Of a stretch of DNA of 64,000 nt, positions 45,425 to 54,835 are shown one piece after another. Positions within the stretch are counted from its first letter, which is position 1; each line of letters starts with the position of its first letter. The DNA comes from JACWAE01 sp963847595 (GTDB lineage: Bacteria; Chloroflexota; Dehalococcoidia; SZUA-161), in NCBI GenBank assembly GCA_963847595.1, contig CAWKAJ010000002.1:310001-374000 (forward strand), read 5' to 3'. The notes beneath the pieces were generated by a model, which saw only the letters and a list, made by a program, of their open reading frames with translations, was not told where the DNA came from and made no database searches. Both the position numbers and the translations under genes were made by a program.

Positions 45425-46327
45425 GTGTTGAGAGGGAAAAGCAGTAGTATCCAAACTAAGTCAGACGGTCTGGTCAAACTGTCTTTAATGGATACTAGAA
45501 ATCAGTTGCACCGCCTCGGGACAAGGGCTAAGAAGGGACTGGGTCAGCACTTCCTGATCGACCGGGGTGTGCTCCAGAAGATAATCTCAGCAGCGGAGCT
45601 TGCATCCACCGACACAGTGATAGAGGTCGGCCCTGGCTTGGGTGTATTGACCGAGGAACTGGTTAAAAAGGCAGGAAAAGTCATCGCCGTTGAGGCCGAC
45701 CCCAAGCTCGCCTCCTCGCTGCAAACGAGGCTCTCCAAATTTGCCAACCTGACTGTCATAAATGCCGATATCCTCCAGCTAGACCCCCTGGAGTTAATCG
45801 ATAGAAAGAGGCATTACAAAGTTGTTGCCAATCTGCCCTACTATATAGCCGCGCCGATACTGCGCCACTTCCTCGAGGCATCGCTCAAGCCCAGCCTCAT
45901 GGTAGTCATGGTGCAAAAAGAAGTGGGACAGAGCATGGTGGCTGCTCCGGGCAACCTGAGTATCTTCGCCATCAGCGTGCAACTCTATGGTAAGCCCACC
46001 ATCGTTGACTACGTGCCCGCGCAGAGCTTCTACCCCGAGCCCAAGGTCGATTCAGCTATCGTGCGCATTGAGGTCTACCCGAAGCCAGCGATAGCAGTAG
46101 AAAACATCACAGGTTTCTTCGAGATAGTCAAAGCGGGATTCAGCGCACCGCGCAAGCAGATACGAAACTCCCTCGCCCTGGGACTGCAGCTTGACTCGGC
46201 AGAGATTGTAGAATTATTGGAGCAAGCAGGCATAGCGCCCCAGCGGCGCCCCGAGACCCTATCTCTCGAAGAATGGGCCAGCTTGCACCGGGCATTCGCC
46301 AGTAAAGATATTAAAATCAAAGAGTAG
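45425..46327 (+). CDS. ksgA: 16S rRNA adenine dimethyltransferase
   Basis: 300 residues from a GTG with GAGGAG 3-8 nt upstream; an ATG at 45488 would be the shorter alternative. KKGLGQHFLIDRGVL, the SAM motif IEVGPGLGVLTEELV, and NLPYYIAAPILRHFLE (target-base motif NLPYY) are clear. It dimethylates the two adenines of helix 45 in 16S rRNA. ispE follows, a common pairing. Confidence 0.93.
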   Translation: MLRGKSSSIQTKSDGLVKLSLMDTRNQLHRLGTRAKKGLGQHFLIDRGVLQKIISAAELASTDTVIEVGPGLGVLTEELVKKAGKVIAVEADPKLASSLQTRLSKFANLTVINADILQLDPLELIDRKRHYKVVANLPYYIAAPILRHFLEASLKPSLMVVMVQKEVGQSMVAAPGNLSIFAISVQLYGKPTIVDYVPAQSFYPEPKVDSAIVRIEVYPKPAIAVENITGFFEIVKAGFSAPRKQIRNSLALGLQLDSAEIVELLEQAGIAPQRRPETLSLEEWASLHRAFASKDIKIKE

Positions 46328-46472
46328 AGGCCCTTCTTAGGAAGGCCTCCTTTGCCAAGATAAATGGTTTATACCTACAATGTAGGGGCGCATGGCATGT
46401 GCCCTCCTGACAGATAAACACTCGTTTGTCACCCTGAGCTTTAGCGAAGGGTCTCAAAAATGCTATTTTAGG

Positions 46473-47336
46473 ATGCTTAAATTGGGACTTATAATTTCCT
46501 TATCGGCCTACGCCAAGATAAACCTGACCCTCGAGGTCCTGGCCAAGCGCCCTGACGGCTACCACGACATATCAACGATCCTTCAGGCTATCAGCCTGTC
46601 AGACACCATCACTTTTGAGCTTGGCGAAAGCCTTGATTTTCGCTGCAACGTACCCATTCTGCAAACGCCCGATAACCTGGTGCTAAAAGCAGCCTGGGTG
46701 CTTCAAGAAACCGCAGGCTCAAACAAGGGGGCTATTATTAATCTCACCAAGAGCATACCCATAGCTGCCGGACTGGGCTCAGGCGCAACCGACGCCGCCG
46801 CTACCCTGCTTGGCTTGAACCAGCTCTGGCAGTTGAATTTTTCTCTTGATAAATTAACCGGGCTTGCCGCAAAGCTCGGCTCCGATGTGGCTTTCTTCCT
46901 CTTCGGAGGCACCGCTTTGGCAAAGGGACGCGGCGAGCACATAACCCCCCTCCCTCCCGTTCCCCAACTCTGGCTGGTGCTGCTCCAGCCAGCTATCGAA
47001 CCCGTACCCAGCAAGACAGCCCAGCTCTACTCTCAGTTGAACCACTCTCATTTCACCTCAGGTCAACTCACTGAGAAACTGGTTGCCCACCTGAACCACG
47101 GCGGCAAAGTAGAAGACTCCTTTCTATTCAACGCCTTCGAGCGGGTTGCCTTCGACTTCTTCCCCGGACTCACCGAGTATCGTTCCCGCTTGCTGAAGGC
47201 AGGGGCCAGAAGCGTCCACCTTGCAGGCTCGGGCCCTGCTCTGTTTGCCTTGGTGCCGGACAAAGCTCGTGGCGAAGCCATACTTAAGCGACTGGAAAAT
47301 GAAGGACAGAAAGCTTATCTGGTTCACAGCGTGTGA
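46473..47336 (+). CDS. ispE: 4-diphosphocytidyl-2-C-methyl-D-erythritol kinase
   Basis: 287 residues. AYAKINLTLEVLAKRPDGYH start, ATP loop PIAAGLGSGATDAAATLLGL, and LAGSGPALFALVPD at the end mark the GHMP-kinase IspE. It phosphorylates CDP-methylerythritol in the MEP isoprenoid pathway. I chose MLKLGLIISLSAYAKINL; no good ribosome site is seen. A CACCCTGAGC...GAAGGGTCTC dispersed motif lies just upstream. Confidence 0.93.
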   Translation: MLKLGLIISLSAYAKINLTLEVLAKRPDGYHDISTILQAISLSDTITFELGESLDFRCNVPILQTPDNLVLKAAWVLQETAGSNKGAIINLTKSIPIAAGLGSGATDAAATLLGLNQLWQLNFSLDKLTGLAAKLGSDVAFFLFGGTALAKGRGEHITPLPPVPQLWLVLLQPAIEPVPSKTAQLYSQLNHSHFTSGQLTEKLVAHLNHGGKVEDSFLFNAFERVAFDFFPGLTEYRSRLLKAGARSVHLAGSGPALFALVPDKARGEAILKRLENEGQKAYLVHSV

Positions 47337-47376
47337 GAGGTCATTTACTAATTGGGGTGTCACGGCAAAGTTTTAG

Positions 47377-47412
47377 TGTCATTGCGAGCGGAGCGAAGCA
47401 ATCTCATCGCAC
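47377..47412. repeat. Half copy of the TGTCATTGCGAG element
   Basis: The left end of the 130-bp element seen at 31374-31503 occurs here alone, with CATTGCGAGCGGAGCGAAGC and CTCATCGC. The right inverted end is absent. Confidence 0.6.
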
Positions 47413-47443
47413 CTCGAGCGGTGTCTCCAGTAGGTGATAGAAA

Positions 47444-47875
47444 ATGTTAATGGATATCGTGGCCGGTCTCATCTGCGGATTATTAATGAGCTCGGTGTTC
47501 CTGGGGGCGCTGATATACATATTTCTCACCCACCGCGATATATATGACCGTCTGGCCAAGCGGCTGCCTCAGGGTGTACCCCCAACATTGGTGATGTTGT
47601 CACTGGTAGTTGGCGTGCCCCCGGCCTGGTGCATATTCGGGATTATTGCTGGTGCACTCTATCATTTGGCTATCGATGCTTCCCCGGGCGCAGGTCTGGG
47701 CAGCTCGAGTTCAGTCTTTACCCTGGCTATCATCTGCGTCACAGTGCTGCTGATGCTGCCGGCCCTTTTCCTCATCATCAGGCACAAAAAGCTAGGCTGG
47801 CTGTTTTTCACCATAAATCTAATGTTCGCAGGCTTCTTCGGCTGGCTTCTGCCCCTGCTCGCCCACTGGCGCTAA
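47444..47875 (+). CDS. Four-helix membrane protein, unknown
   Basis: 143 residues with helices near 5-28, 48-72, 90-111 and 115-137, and positive residues after the first (HRDIYDRLAKRLPQG). The family is not recognised. Its last 36 residues reappear in damaged form at 51693-51798, beyond the two oxidoreductase genes. It may have been copied together with them. Confidence 0.65.
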   Translation: MLMDIVAGLICGLLMSSVFLGALIYIFLTHRDIYDRLAKRLPQGVPPTLVMLSLVVGVPPAWCIFGIIAGALYHLAIDASPGAGLGSSSSVFTLAIICVTVLLMLPALFLIIRHKKLGWLFFTINLMFAGFFGWLLPLLAHWR

Positions 47876-47945
47876 TAACTTTCTCCAAACGAAGGCGCCA
47901 AGCATTCCCAAAACGCTTCTTTGGGGCACTTTGACTTTTAGAATT
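47769..47945 (+). repeat. 177-bp direct duplication, copy 1
   Basis: From TCCTCATCATCAGGC in the 3' end of the membrane gene through its stop to TTAGAATTA. A diverged copy lies at 51693-51868, so the oxidoreductase pair is bracketed. Confidence 0.75.
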
Positions 47946-48041
47946 AAACACCCCACCTAGTGCATTTTTCCAACAGACCTGCGCCGATTTCATCTCTCCC
48001 TATATGTCATAACACTACATAAAAACATCGGGTTTTCTCTA

Positions 48042-48070
48042 TTGACACTACCTGCACTGTGCGGTAAGAA
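48042..48070 (+). promoter_or_regulatory. Probable promoter of the oxidoreductase pair
   Basis: TTGACA (48042-48047), 17-nt spacer, TAAGAA (48065-48070). The predicted leader is about 240 nt and contains an 8-bp hairpin TCTGCTTC/GAAGCAGA (48127-48148). The rest of the 47876-48317 gap has no gene. Confidence 0.45.
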
Positions 48071-48317
48071 TATCTCACCATACATGCAACACAACCCCTT
48101 ACCGGGTTTGTGGTTTTCATTTTTGCTCTGCTTCCATAGAGAAGCAGACTCCTTTAGAGCAGGCTTAGAGGCAACTCGCTAAGAAATATTTGCCTCATCG
48201 GAAATATCCGGTCCTGCTCTGCCCGCACAGCGAGTACGGAACTGTCCGTATTGCCTTGTTTCAAGTCAAATAATCAAGCCATACCCATTTTTGTATTGTA
48301 CTCGTAAGGAGGAGGCT

Positions 48318-50021
48318 ATGAGCAAGGATGAAAGGTTTGACATTGTCATCATCGGTGGAGGCCACAACGGCACAACAGCAGCAGCGTATCTGGCAAAGTG
48401 CGGGCTGAGTGTCTCCGTCTTGGAGGAAAGGCCGGAGTGCGGCGGAGCGCAGGAGAACGCAGACCCTATGGCAGGAGTGCACACCAGTCCCCATGCTGTG
48501 GGGCTTTACGGAGGAGCAGCCCCCGGCTGGGAGCAGTTGGAGCTGTGGAAATACGGTGCCCGCATGGACTGGACAGCCCAAAACCGCGGCCTGGGCCTGG
48601 AAGAGGGTAAGTTCGCCCTTTTGACGACAGGGGGAATCTCTACCGTCAGTCAGAAGGACCTGGAAGGCTGGCTAAAGCTATCCGGAATGCTGGGCAATCC
48701 CCCGTTCATGAAAGAGCTGTTGCGCGCCACCTTTTGGTGCCCTCCACACCCACCTGGGACAGAGTGTGATGCAGAAACCATCCCCTTCATGCAGGTTTAT
48801 AAGCAGCATCTACCGGAGGTGTGGACCAAGGAGATGCTTGAGTGGACCTTGTTTGACCTGCTGGATGAGTATTGTGATACTGAGCCTTTCAAAGTATTTA
48901 TGGCCTATATAGCCTGGATGTCAGGCGCCGCAGGTCACTTTGAGGGCATGGCCATCCCTGCTTTCGCAAGTGTTGCCGCCAGCGTACTCTACACTATAGG
49001 AGCCGCTCCCATGGGCGGTATACATGGCTACTATCACGCTCTCTTTCGCTGCGCCGTGGCGCATGGCGCAGTGTTCCGCACCTGCTGTCCCGTTGATGAG
49101 ATTATCATTCAGGATGGACGGGCGGTTGGCGTGCGCCTCAGGGATAACGCGGCTATTGGTGGAAGAACGATTTGGGCGAATAAAGCGGTACTCAGTGCCA
49201 CCGAAATCAAGCAGACCTTTCTCAAGCTCATCGGTCCTCGTCATCTTGACCCCGCCTTCAGGAAGCGAATCGAGGACCTCAATATCAAGGGAGGAAGCAT
49301 TTACGTAAATCACTTCCTTACCCATGAGCGTCTGCGCTACCGACCCAAATACAAGGAGGGTGAGCTGGGAGGTGTCTGCTACCCGATGGACTCACGAGAG
49401 ATTTATTATGAGCACACCACAGATGTCATGGGACATCAAGGCAATCCTATTGTACCCCCCGAAAGAGTATTGTGGCTCTGGGCCGGGAGCAATAAGATAT
49501 ACAACGACACCTACCATCGTCAATGCACCCGCCCCGGCAACTATCTGGAGTGCTCCATTGAAGTCTATGTTCCTCCACCTGAGTATCACGTAGGCGGCCC
49601 GGATGCTATTAACAAGGCAAAAGACCAGATGGACGCCTACATGATTAAGGCATTCAGCCAGGTTATCGAAAACCTGGATTCAAATAATATCATCCGCCAC
49701 TGGAGTCTGACGCCTTGGGAGCAGGAGTTCCGCAACACAGGGCTGCTCGGTGGCTCATGGTATGGCCTCCGTCACTGCCGTGACCAGTGGTGGAATGAAC
49801 GGCCTCTGCCTGAATTGGCTCGATACCGGACCCCTATCGAAGGGCTCTACCTGTGCCACCAATCTTCAGCCCACCCCGGCGGATTGTGCCTGATGGCTGT
49901 TGGCTATAACCTGATGCATACCCTCATCGAGGACGGCATCGCTGAGCCCGGAAAGTGGTGGTACCCGTCGCCATGGTATATACCCCAAAAAGACAAGATA
50001 TCTGCGATACCCCGTCACTAA
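48318..50021 (+). CDS. Phytoene-desaturase-like FAD oxidoreductase
   Basis: 567 residues of the CrtI/NAD(P)-binding oxidoreductase superfamily. The FAD motif is IVIIGGGHNGTTAAAYLAKC followed by LEERPECGG. The C-terminal end, PIEGLYLCHQSSAHPGGLC, is the second FAD-binding segment. The middle is unlike carotenoid desaturases (WCPPHPPGTEC, DMSREIYYEH-like region). GGAGGAGG lies 2 nt before the ATG. The next gene is a paralogue. The substrate may be a non-carotenoid polyprenoid or a fatty/aromatic compound; unknown. Confidence 0.82.
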   Translation: MSKDERFDIVIIGGGHNGTTAAAYLAKCGLSVSVLEERPECGGAQENADPMAGVHTSPHAVGLYGGAAPGWEQLELWKYGARMDWTAQNRGLGLEEGKFALLTTGGISTVSQKDLEGWLKLSGMLGNPPFMKELLRATFWCPPHPPGTECDAETIPFMQVYKQHLPEVWTKEMLEWTLFDLLDEYCDTEPFKVFMAYIAWMSGAAGHFEGMAIPAFASVAASVLYTIGAAPMGGIHGYYHALFRCAVAHGAVFRTCCPVDEIIIQDGRAVGVRLRDNAAIGGRTIWANKAVLSATEIKQTFLKLIGPRHLDPAFRKRIEDLNIKGGSIYVNHFLTHERLRYRPKYKEGELGGVCYPMDSREIYYEHTTDVMGHQGNPIVPPERVLWLWAGSNKIYNDTYHRQCTRPGNYLECSIEVYVPPPEYHVGGPDAINKAKDQMDAYMIKAFSQVIENLDSNNIIRHWSLTPWEQEFRNTGLLGGSWYGLRHCRDQWWNERPLPELARYRTPIEGLYLCHQSSAHPGGLCLMAVGYNLMHTLIEDGIAEPGKWWYPSPWYIPQKDKISAIPRH

Positions 50022-50039
50022 TTGGGAAGGAGGTAGATT

Positions 50040-51689
50040 ATGGCAACGCAGGAAACCTTACTCAGGCCATTTAGAGAATTCCCGGAAACAAGCGACTGGG
50101 ATGTAGTTGTTATAGGAGGCGGGCCTAACGGCCTGATGGCTGCAGCCTATCTGGCTAAAGCGGGTGTAAAGGTGGCTCTGGTAGAGCGCCGCTATGAGGT
50201 AGGAGGCGGATTAGCTACCGAGGAAATCCTTCACCCCTGCTACTACTCTAACGCGCATGTCATCTACCACATGATGGTTGATTACATGCCCGTCATCAGG
50301 GACTTCAACCTGGACCCTCACGCTATCGTCTGGGTGAAACCCAACGCGCAAACAGCCATGGTGTTCGAGGATGGCAAATCCCTGCTCCTGACTCGTATGA
50401 TAGAGGACACCAAGGACTCCATAAGTAAGTTCTCTTTCAAGGATGCGGTCAACTTCGGCAAGGTGATGAGGAGCTGGCGCCGTATCGTTGATGAGATAGT
50501 GGCTCCAGCAACCTATGTGCCCACCACGACGCCCATAGAAATGAGTATGGCTCTCCAGAAGACAAAGGTGGGCCAGGAGATGCTGGAACTCATTGAGCAA
50601 AGTCCGTTGCAGATAATTAATAATACGTTTGAAAACGACCGCGTTCGCGCCCTCATCCTGTATGCCAGTTGCATGTGGGGTCTGGACCCCAGAGAGACCG
50701 GCATAGGCTTCTTTGTACCCCTCCTCCTCGACCGGGGCATCAATAAATGCTATTGCTACGGGGGTTCGCACAAATTCGCTGGTGCTCTGGCACGGGAGAT
50801 CGTCCGCCATGGAGGAACTATTATTGATGCGGCAGAAGTGACTAAAATCCAGATGCATAACGGGCGTGCCACTGGTGTCGAGCTGGCAGAGGGTCGTACC
50901 TTGAGCGCCAAAGCGGTTATGTCCACCCTCGACCCGCACACTACCTTCCTCGACTTGGTAGGAGCGCAAAATCTTGGTAAAGACTTCAAATCTTTAATTG
51001 ATGGATGGAAGTACGATAAGTGGAGCTTCTTCACACTACACGTTGCCTCTAAGGAGCCCCCACGCTATAAGTGCGACGATCCCGGTGTCAATGAGGCATT
51101 CATGACCGTCTTGGGCATCGAAAGCACCGACCACCTTCTGGCGCATTGGGATAATGTAGTTGCCGGCAAGATTGATGCTAATTTCGGCGGCCATGCCACC
51201 TGCGAGAGCTTCTTCGACCCGCATCTGGTACATGCCCCCTGGGGCGGGCATGTCTCCTTCTTTCAGATACATGCCCCCTATGAGGTTAAGGGGGGATGGG
51301 AGAAACGAGGCAAAGAACTGGAGGAAGCGGCGCTGTCAAAATGGCATAAGGCGGCTCCCAACATGAAGCGCGAGAACATTATTATGACCATGCATGAGAC
51401 ACCGGTGGACATTGAAATCCGCTTCCCCAACATGCGCCGTGGCGGCATCAAGCATGGCGATTACAAACCGATACAACTGGGCTCCTTCCGCCCCAACCAG
51501 GAGTGCTCCAGCACCAGGACGCCTATTGAGGGGCTTTACGTATGCGGTGCTTCCACCTATCCGGGAGGGCTGGTGTTAGGTGGTCCCGGCTATCTTGGTG
51601 CGAATAAAGTGGCAGAGGACCTGGGTGTTAAGAAGTGGTGGAAACCTACCCCTGAGATGGAGCGTTACATCAAGACATACCTGGAATAG
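50040..51689 (+). CDS. Phytoene-desaturase-like FAD oxidoreductase (paralogue)
   Basis: 549 residues. VVVIGGGPNGLMAAAYLAKA and VERRYEVGGGLATEE form the FAD fold. DPHTTFLDLVGAQNL and PIEGLYVCGASTYPGGLVLG form the C-terminal FAD contact. AAGGAGG precedes the ATG, 18 nt after its neighbour. The two probably form a heteromeric or sequential enzyme pair (inference). Its stop lies 3 nt before a duplicated fragment of the upstream membrane gene. Confidence 0.82.
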   Translation: MATQETLLRPFREFPETSDWDVVVIGGGPNGLMAAAYLAKAGVKVALVERRYEVGGGLATEEILHPCYYSNAHVIYHMMVDYMPVIRDFNLDPHAIVWVKPNAQTAMVFEDGKSLLLTRMIEDTKDSISKFSFKDAVNFGKVMRSWRRIVDEIVAPATYVPTTTPIEMSMALQKTKVGQEMLELIEQSPLQIINNTFENDRVRALILYASCMWGLDPRETGIGFFVPLLLDRGINKCYCYGGSHKFAGALAREIVRHGGTIIDAAEVTKIQMHNGRATGVELAEGRTLSAKAVMSTLDPHTTFLDLVGAQNLGKDFKSLIDGWKYDKWSFFTLHVASKEPPRYKCDDPGVNEAFMTVLGIESTDHLLAHWDNVVAGKIDANFGGHATCESFFDPHLVHAPWGGHVSFFQIHAPYEVKGGWEKRGKELEEAALSKWHKAAPNMKRENIIMTMHETPVDIEIRFPNMRRGGIKHGDYKPIQLGSFRPNQECSSTRTPIEGLYVCGASTYPGGLVLGGPGYLGANKVAEDLGVKKWWKPTPEMERYIKTYLE

Positions 51690-51692
51690 CTG

Positions 51693-51868
51693 TCCTCATC
51701 ATCAGGCGCAAAAAGTTGGGCTGGCTGTTTTCGTAATAGACCTGGTATTCGCAGGCGTCTTCGGCTGGCTTCTGTCCCTGCTCGCCCACTGGCGCTAAAA
51801 CTTTCCTCAAACAAAGACACCAAGCGCTCCAAAAACGCTTGGTTCAGGCACCTTAGCTCTTAGAATTG
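51693..51868 (+). pseudogene. 177-bp direct duplication, copy 2 (3' remnant of the membrane gene)
   Basis: Matches 47769-47945 with many substitutions. The first 106 nt resemble the last codons of the membrane gene (VFAGVFGWLLSLLAHWR), with a frameshift, and the tail is the same non-coding flank. The 5' part of the gene copy is missing. Confidence 0.7.
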
Positions 51869-51954
51869 ATCATTCCGTTAGATTGTTGCTCAATATTACT
51901 TTGACGAGATCAAATGGGCAAGGCGCTCCAAAAAGATTATCTCTTGTTGACAAG

Positions 51955-51972
51955 CTACAAGAGGTGTATAAT
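51955..51972 (+). promoter_or_regulatory. Possible -10 region of the ATPase locus
   Basis: A perfect TATAAT (51967-51972) lies 41 nt before the GTG of the 59-aa gene. The -35 is weak: TTGTTG with 17-nt spacing, or TTGACA with only 14. Confidence 0.35.
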
Positions 51973-52012
51973 TTGCCTAATCAAAATGTATGTAGAAAGC
52001 GTGAAGTGATCT

Positions 52013-52192
52013 GTGGAGGAACATACAGAACAAGACTCCAATCTTCAAAAACACCTCAAGGACTTAGTGGATACACTACCTAACCCTGTACACAAGCGTC
52101 TCATTCAGTCCTACAAGGGAAGTAATCCTCGAGAGTCTATGGAAAGTGAGTTAGGGGCAATACTATCAGAGGTTCTGCACCGTGAGGATTGA
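52013..52192 (+). CDS. 59-residue protein upstream of the ATPase
   Basis: From a GTG at 52013 the frame reads MEEHTEQDSNLQKHLKDLVD and ends PRESMESELGAILSEVLHRE. Its stop overlaps the ATPase start by 11 nt (GTG at 52182). It is acidic and helical, with no recognised fold. The overlap suggests that the two products act together; it may be the small partner of the ATPase. Confidence 0.5.
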   Translation: MEEHTEQDSNLQKHLKDLVDTLPNPVHKRLIQSYKGSNPRESMESELGAILSEVLHRED

Positions 52193-53642
52193 GAGCGTTA
52201 CAATTCAAGGTTTTCGTGGCTTCAATAAAGAGCAGACCGTCGATTTCCATCCATCTTTGACCCTCATCTACGGTCCCAACAGCTATGGGAAAACGAGTAT
52301 ATCTGAAGCATTTGAATGGCTCCTTTACGGCATGACGTCCAAAGTTGAGAGAGCTGACTCGAAAGAGGAATACAAAGGTTGCTATCGTAACAGCCATTTG
52401 CCTGCTGAACTCATCCCATTTGTCAAAGCTCTGTTTTTCACCGATAGCAATAGAATGGAATTTCGCGCCGAGTTAACTGAAAATGACGAAATCAAAAGGT
52501 TTGTCAATAGCCAAGTAGTTGACTCTTGGCCATTTCCACAGAGCCTATCGGTTACACCAAGACCTTTCATACTTCAACATGCACTTAAATATCTGCTACT
52601 CGTAAAGCCTGACGAGCGATTTCAAAGGTTTGCTATACTGCTCGGACTTGAGGAACTGGACCAAATTCAACGCAATGTAGTTTCGTTGTGCACCAAACCG
52701 GAAGCGTGCATACCCAGCGAGGTAGAAAGATTCATTGCCGAAATCAACTCACTCGAGGCGCGTCTGGCAAATCAGTCTAGTCTAAAGACAATTCACAACC
52801 TCTACAAAAAGGGAAAACAGGGTCTATTGGAAACATATAAAGCAATAGACCTAGAGTGTGAACGACGTGTGCCGTCACAAACACTGCCTGGATCTGTTCT
52901 GCCGCAACTACTGAAAATCAGAGAGGAGGCTGTGGGCAAGATCTTCGCAGAGCGAATAACACTCCCAGATTATTCGGCTCAAGAAAAACTGGCAAATATC
53001 GCAGATAACGACTTCTTTATAAAGTTTGTTACTGATGAGTTCATCAAAGAGTATAAAGAGCTGATTGCCATCTCAACTGTCGAGCATGTATTTAAGCGAG
53101 CTCAATTCTACGGCATAGGCAGAGAACTGCTGCAACAAGCCCCTTCAAAATGTCCATTCTGCGGTCAGCAAATCGACAGAGCACTTTCACAACATATTCA
53201 AAAGGAGCATGAAAAACTTGACAAGGAAAGTGAACATGCTAACAAGCTGGAACGTCAGCGCCAACAGGTCATTGGTTCGCTGAGCAATTTAAGATCACGT
53301 TTGACGACTTGCCAAAGTCGCCATACCGCCAAGGTGGGAGCTTTCCTGAATCTCAAGAAATCATTGAATAAGCTCTCTACCATTCTTGCTCCAAAACATG
53401 AAGCGTATTCTAAATCTGTAGAAAACGCTCTTCGTCGACTAGATGCTTCGGCACAGACACTGGAAAACTCGTATAAAAAGATACTTGAATTACTACAACA
53501 AATAGAGGCATCCATACAACATTCTCGAGAAGATCCTCAGCTAATCAAAACCCTCGCAGAATGCCTGATGGCATATGTCAAAGATAATTCTGTCTACGCC
53601 CAGGCTGTAACCAATAACGTGCCCCCTATGGCCGACGCTTGA
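52182..53642 (+). pseudogene. Rad50/RecF-like zinc-hook ATPase, N-terminal fragment
   Basis: 486 residues. MRIESVTIQGFRGFNKEQTV and Walker A GPNSYGKTSISEAF (residues 31-44) mark an SMC/RecF-type ABC ATPase. The middle is coiled coil with a zinc-hook-like CPFC at residues 324-327 (KCPFCGQQIDRALSQHIQ). There is no signature (LSGGQ-like) or Walker B motif; the frame runs straight into the IS3 end at 53640, whose first bases make the TGA stop. The C-terminal part resumes at 54836. It is broken in this genome. Such ATPases often belong to defence systems. Confidence 0.7.
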
Positions 53643-53715
53643 CGTTTCCCCCGAAAACAGTAGCACCGCCATTTAGAGTCCTCCGCTATAATAAAACGAA
53701 AGAGGAGGGCTCATC

Positions 53716-53982
53716 ATGGTACGCAAGAGGTACACCGAGGAACAGATCATCGCCGTGCTCAGGGAGGCAGAGGCCGGAGCTAAAGTAACCGATCTCTGCC
53801 GTAAATATGGGATGAGCGATGCCACCTATTACAACTGGAAAGCCAGGTATGCCGGACTGACCGTCAGTGAACTGAAAAGGTTGAAAGCCTTAGAAGAGGA
53901 AAACCGGCGTCTCAAGCAAATCGTGGGCGAGCAAGCACTGGACATCAGAGCGCTCAAGGATCTGCTATCAAAAAACTTCTAA
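53716..53982 (+). CDS. IS3-family transposase OrfA
   Basis: 88 residues: MVRKRYTEEQIIAVLREAEA, HTH in KVTDLCRKYGMSDATYYNWK, then a coiled coil (LKALEEENRRLKQIVGEQ). GAGGAGG precedes the ATG. The frame ends at 53982 just after the slippery site that permits -1 reading into OrfB. Confidence 0.9.
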   Translation: MVRKRYTEEQIIAVLREAEAGAKVTDLCRKYGMSDATYYNWKARYAGLTVSELKRLKALEEENRRLKQIVGEQALDIRALKDLLSKNF

Positions 53983-54803
53983 AGCCCGGGGCCAAACGCC
54001 TGGCAGTTTCCCATGCCAGGGAGAGTCTTGGGCTGAGCGAAAGGAAAGCCTGCCTGCTGGTCAATATTTCGGCTTCGGTATATCGCTATAGGCCGAAATC
54101 GGATAGTGATGTTGCCCTGCGTCAGCGTTTACGGGAGCTGGCAGGACAGAGAAAACGGTTTGGCAGTCCCCGGCTCCACATTTTGCTGAGAAGGGAGGGG
54201 CTGGTGATTAATCACAAGCGGACAGAGAGGATCTATCATGAAGAGGGATTGGCGCTGAGGAGAAAGAGGCGTAGGAAAGGTGCTGCCGGGTTGAGGGTAA
54301 TCATGCCATCACCGCAGAGGCCAAACCAGCGCTGGTCCATGGATTTTGTTACTGACAGCATCGTCACCGGGCGGCGTTTTCGCGCCCTTGCCATCGTGGA
54401 TGACTACTCCCGGGAATGTCCCGTCATCGAGGTGGACACTTCACTGGGTGGTGCCAGAGTGGTGAGTGTGCTGGAAAGGCTAGCTGAAACGAGGGGATTG
54501 CCTAACGTAATTACCACGGACAATGGGCCGGAATTCGCAGGGCGGGCACTCGATGAATGGGCATACTGTAAGGGCGTGAAGCTGAACTTCATCCGGCCGG
54601 GAAAGCCAATTGAGAATGCCTATGCCGAGAGCTTCATCGGCAGGCTCAGGGACGAGTGTTTGAACGAGAACTGGTTTATGAACCTGAAGCATGCCCGGGA
54701 CATCATCGAAGACTGGAGGAGGGATTACAACGAGGTCAGGCCACACAGCTCATTGCACGGTAGGGCTCCCATGGAGTATGCTGAAACAGCGGCTGGGCTC
54801 TAA
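53970..54803 (+). CDS. IS3-family transposase OrfB (via -1 frameshift)
   Basis: In the -1 frame: IKKLLKPGAKRLAVSHARES, GLSERKACLLVNIS, then the DDE integrase core. The three catalytic acids are in WSMDFVTDSI, VITTDNGPEFAGR and ENAYAESFIGRLRDECLNEN. The end is HSSLHGRAPMEYAETAAGL. No independent ATG lies near the beginning, so expression should require frameshifting at AAAAAAC. Confidence 0.9.
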   Translation, partial: KKLLKPGAKRLAVSHARESLGLSERKACLLVNISASVYRYRPKSDSDVALRQRLRELAGQRKRFGSPRLHILLRREGLVINHKRTERIYHEEGLALRRKRRRKGAAGLRVIMPSPQRPNQRWSMDFVTDSIVTGRRFRALAIVDDYSRECPVIEVDTSLGGARVVSVLERLAETRGLPNVITTDNGPEFAGRALDEWAYCKGVKLNFIRPGKPIENAYAESFIGRLRDECLNENWFMNLKHARDIIEDWRRDYNEVRPHSSLHGRAPMEYAETAAGL

Positions 54804-54835
54804 TAGCCGGTGATACTAATACCGGGGGAAGGTCA

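Larger units (their letters stand above)
53640..54835 (+). mobile_element. Intact-looking IS3-family element
   Basis: Imperfect terminal repeats TGACGTTTCCCCCGAA (left) and TGACCTTCCCCCGGTA (right, inverse complement of 54820-54835) match at 12 of 16 positions. OrfA and OrfB are joined by a slippery AAAAAAC (53970-53976). The element is 1196 bp. No 3-4 bp target duplication is seen, so a deletion probably accompanied insertion. Confidence 0.85.
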
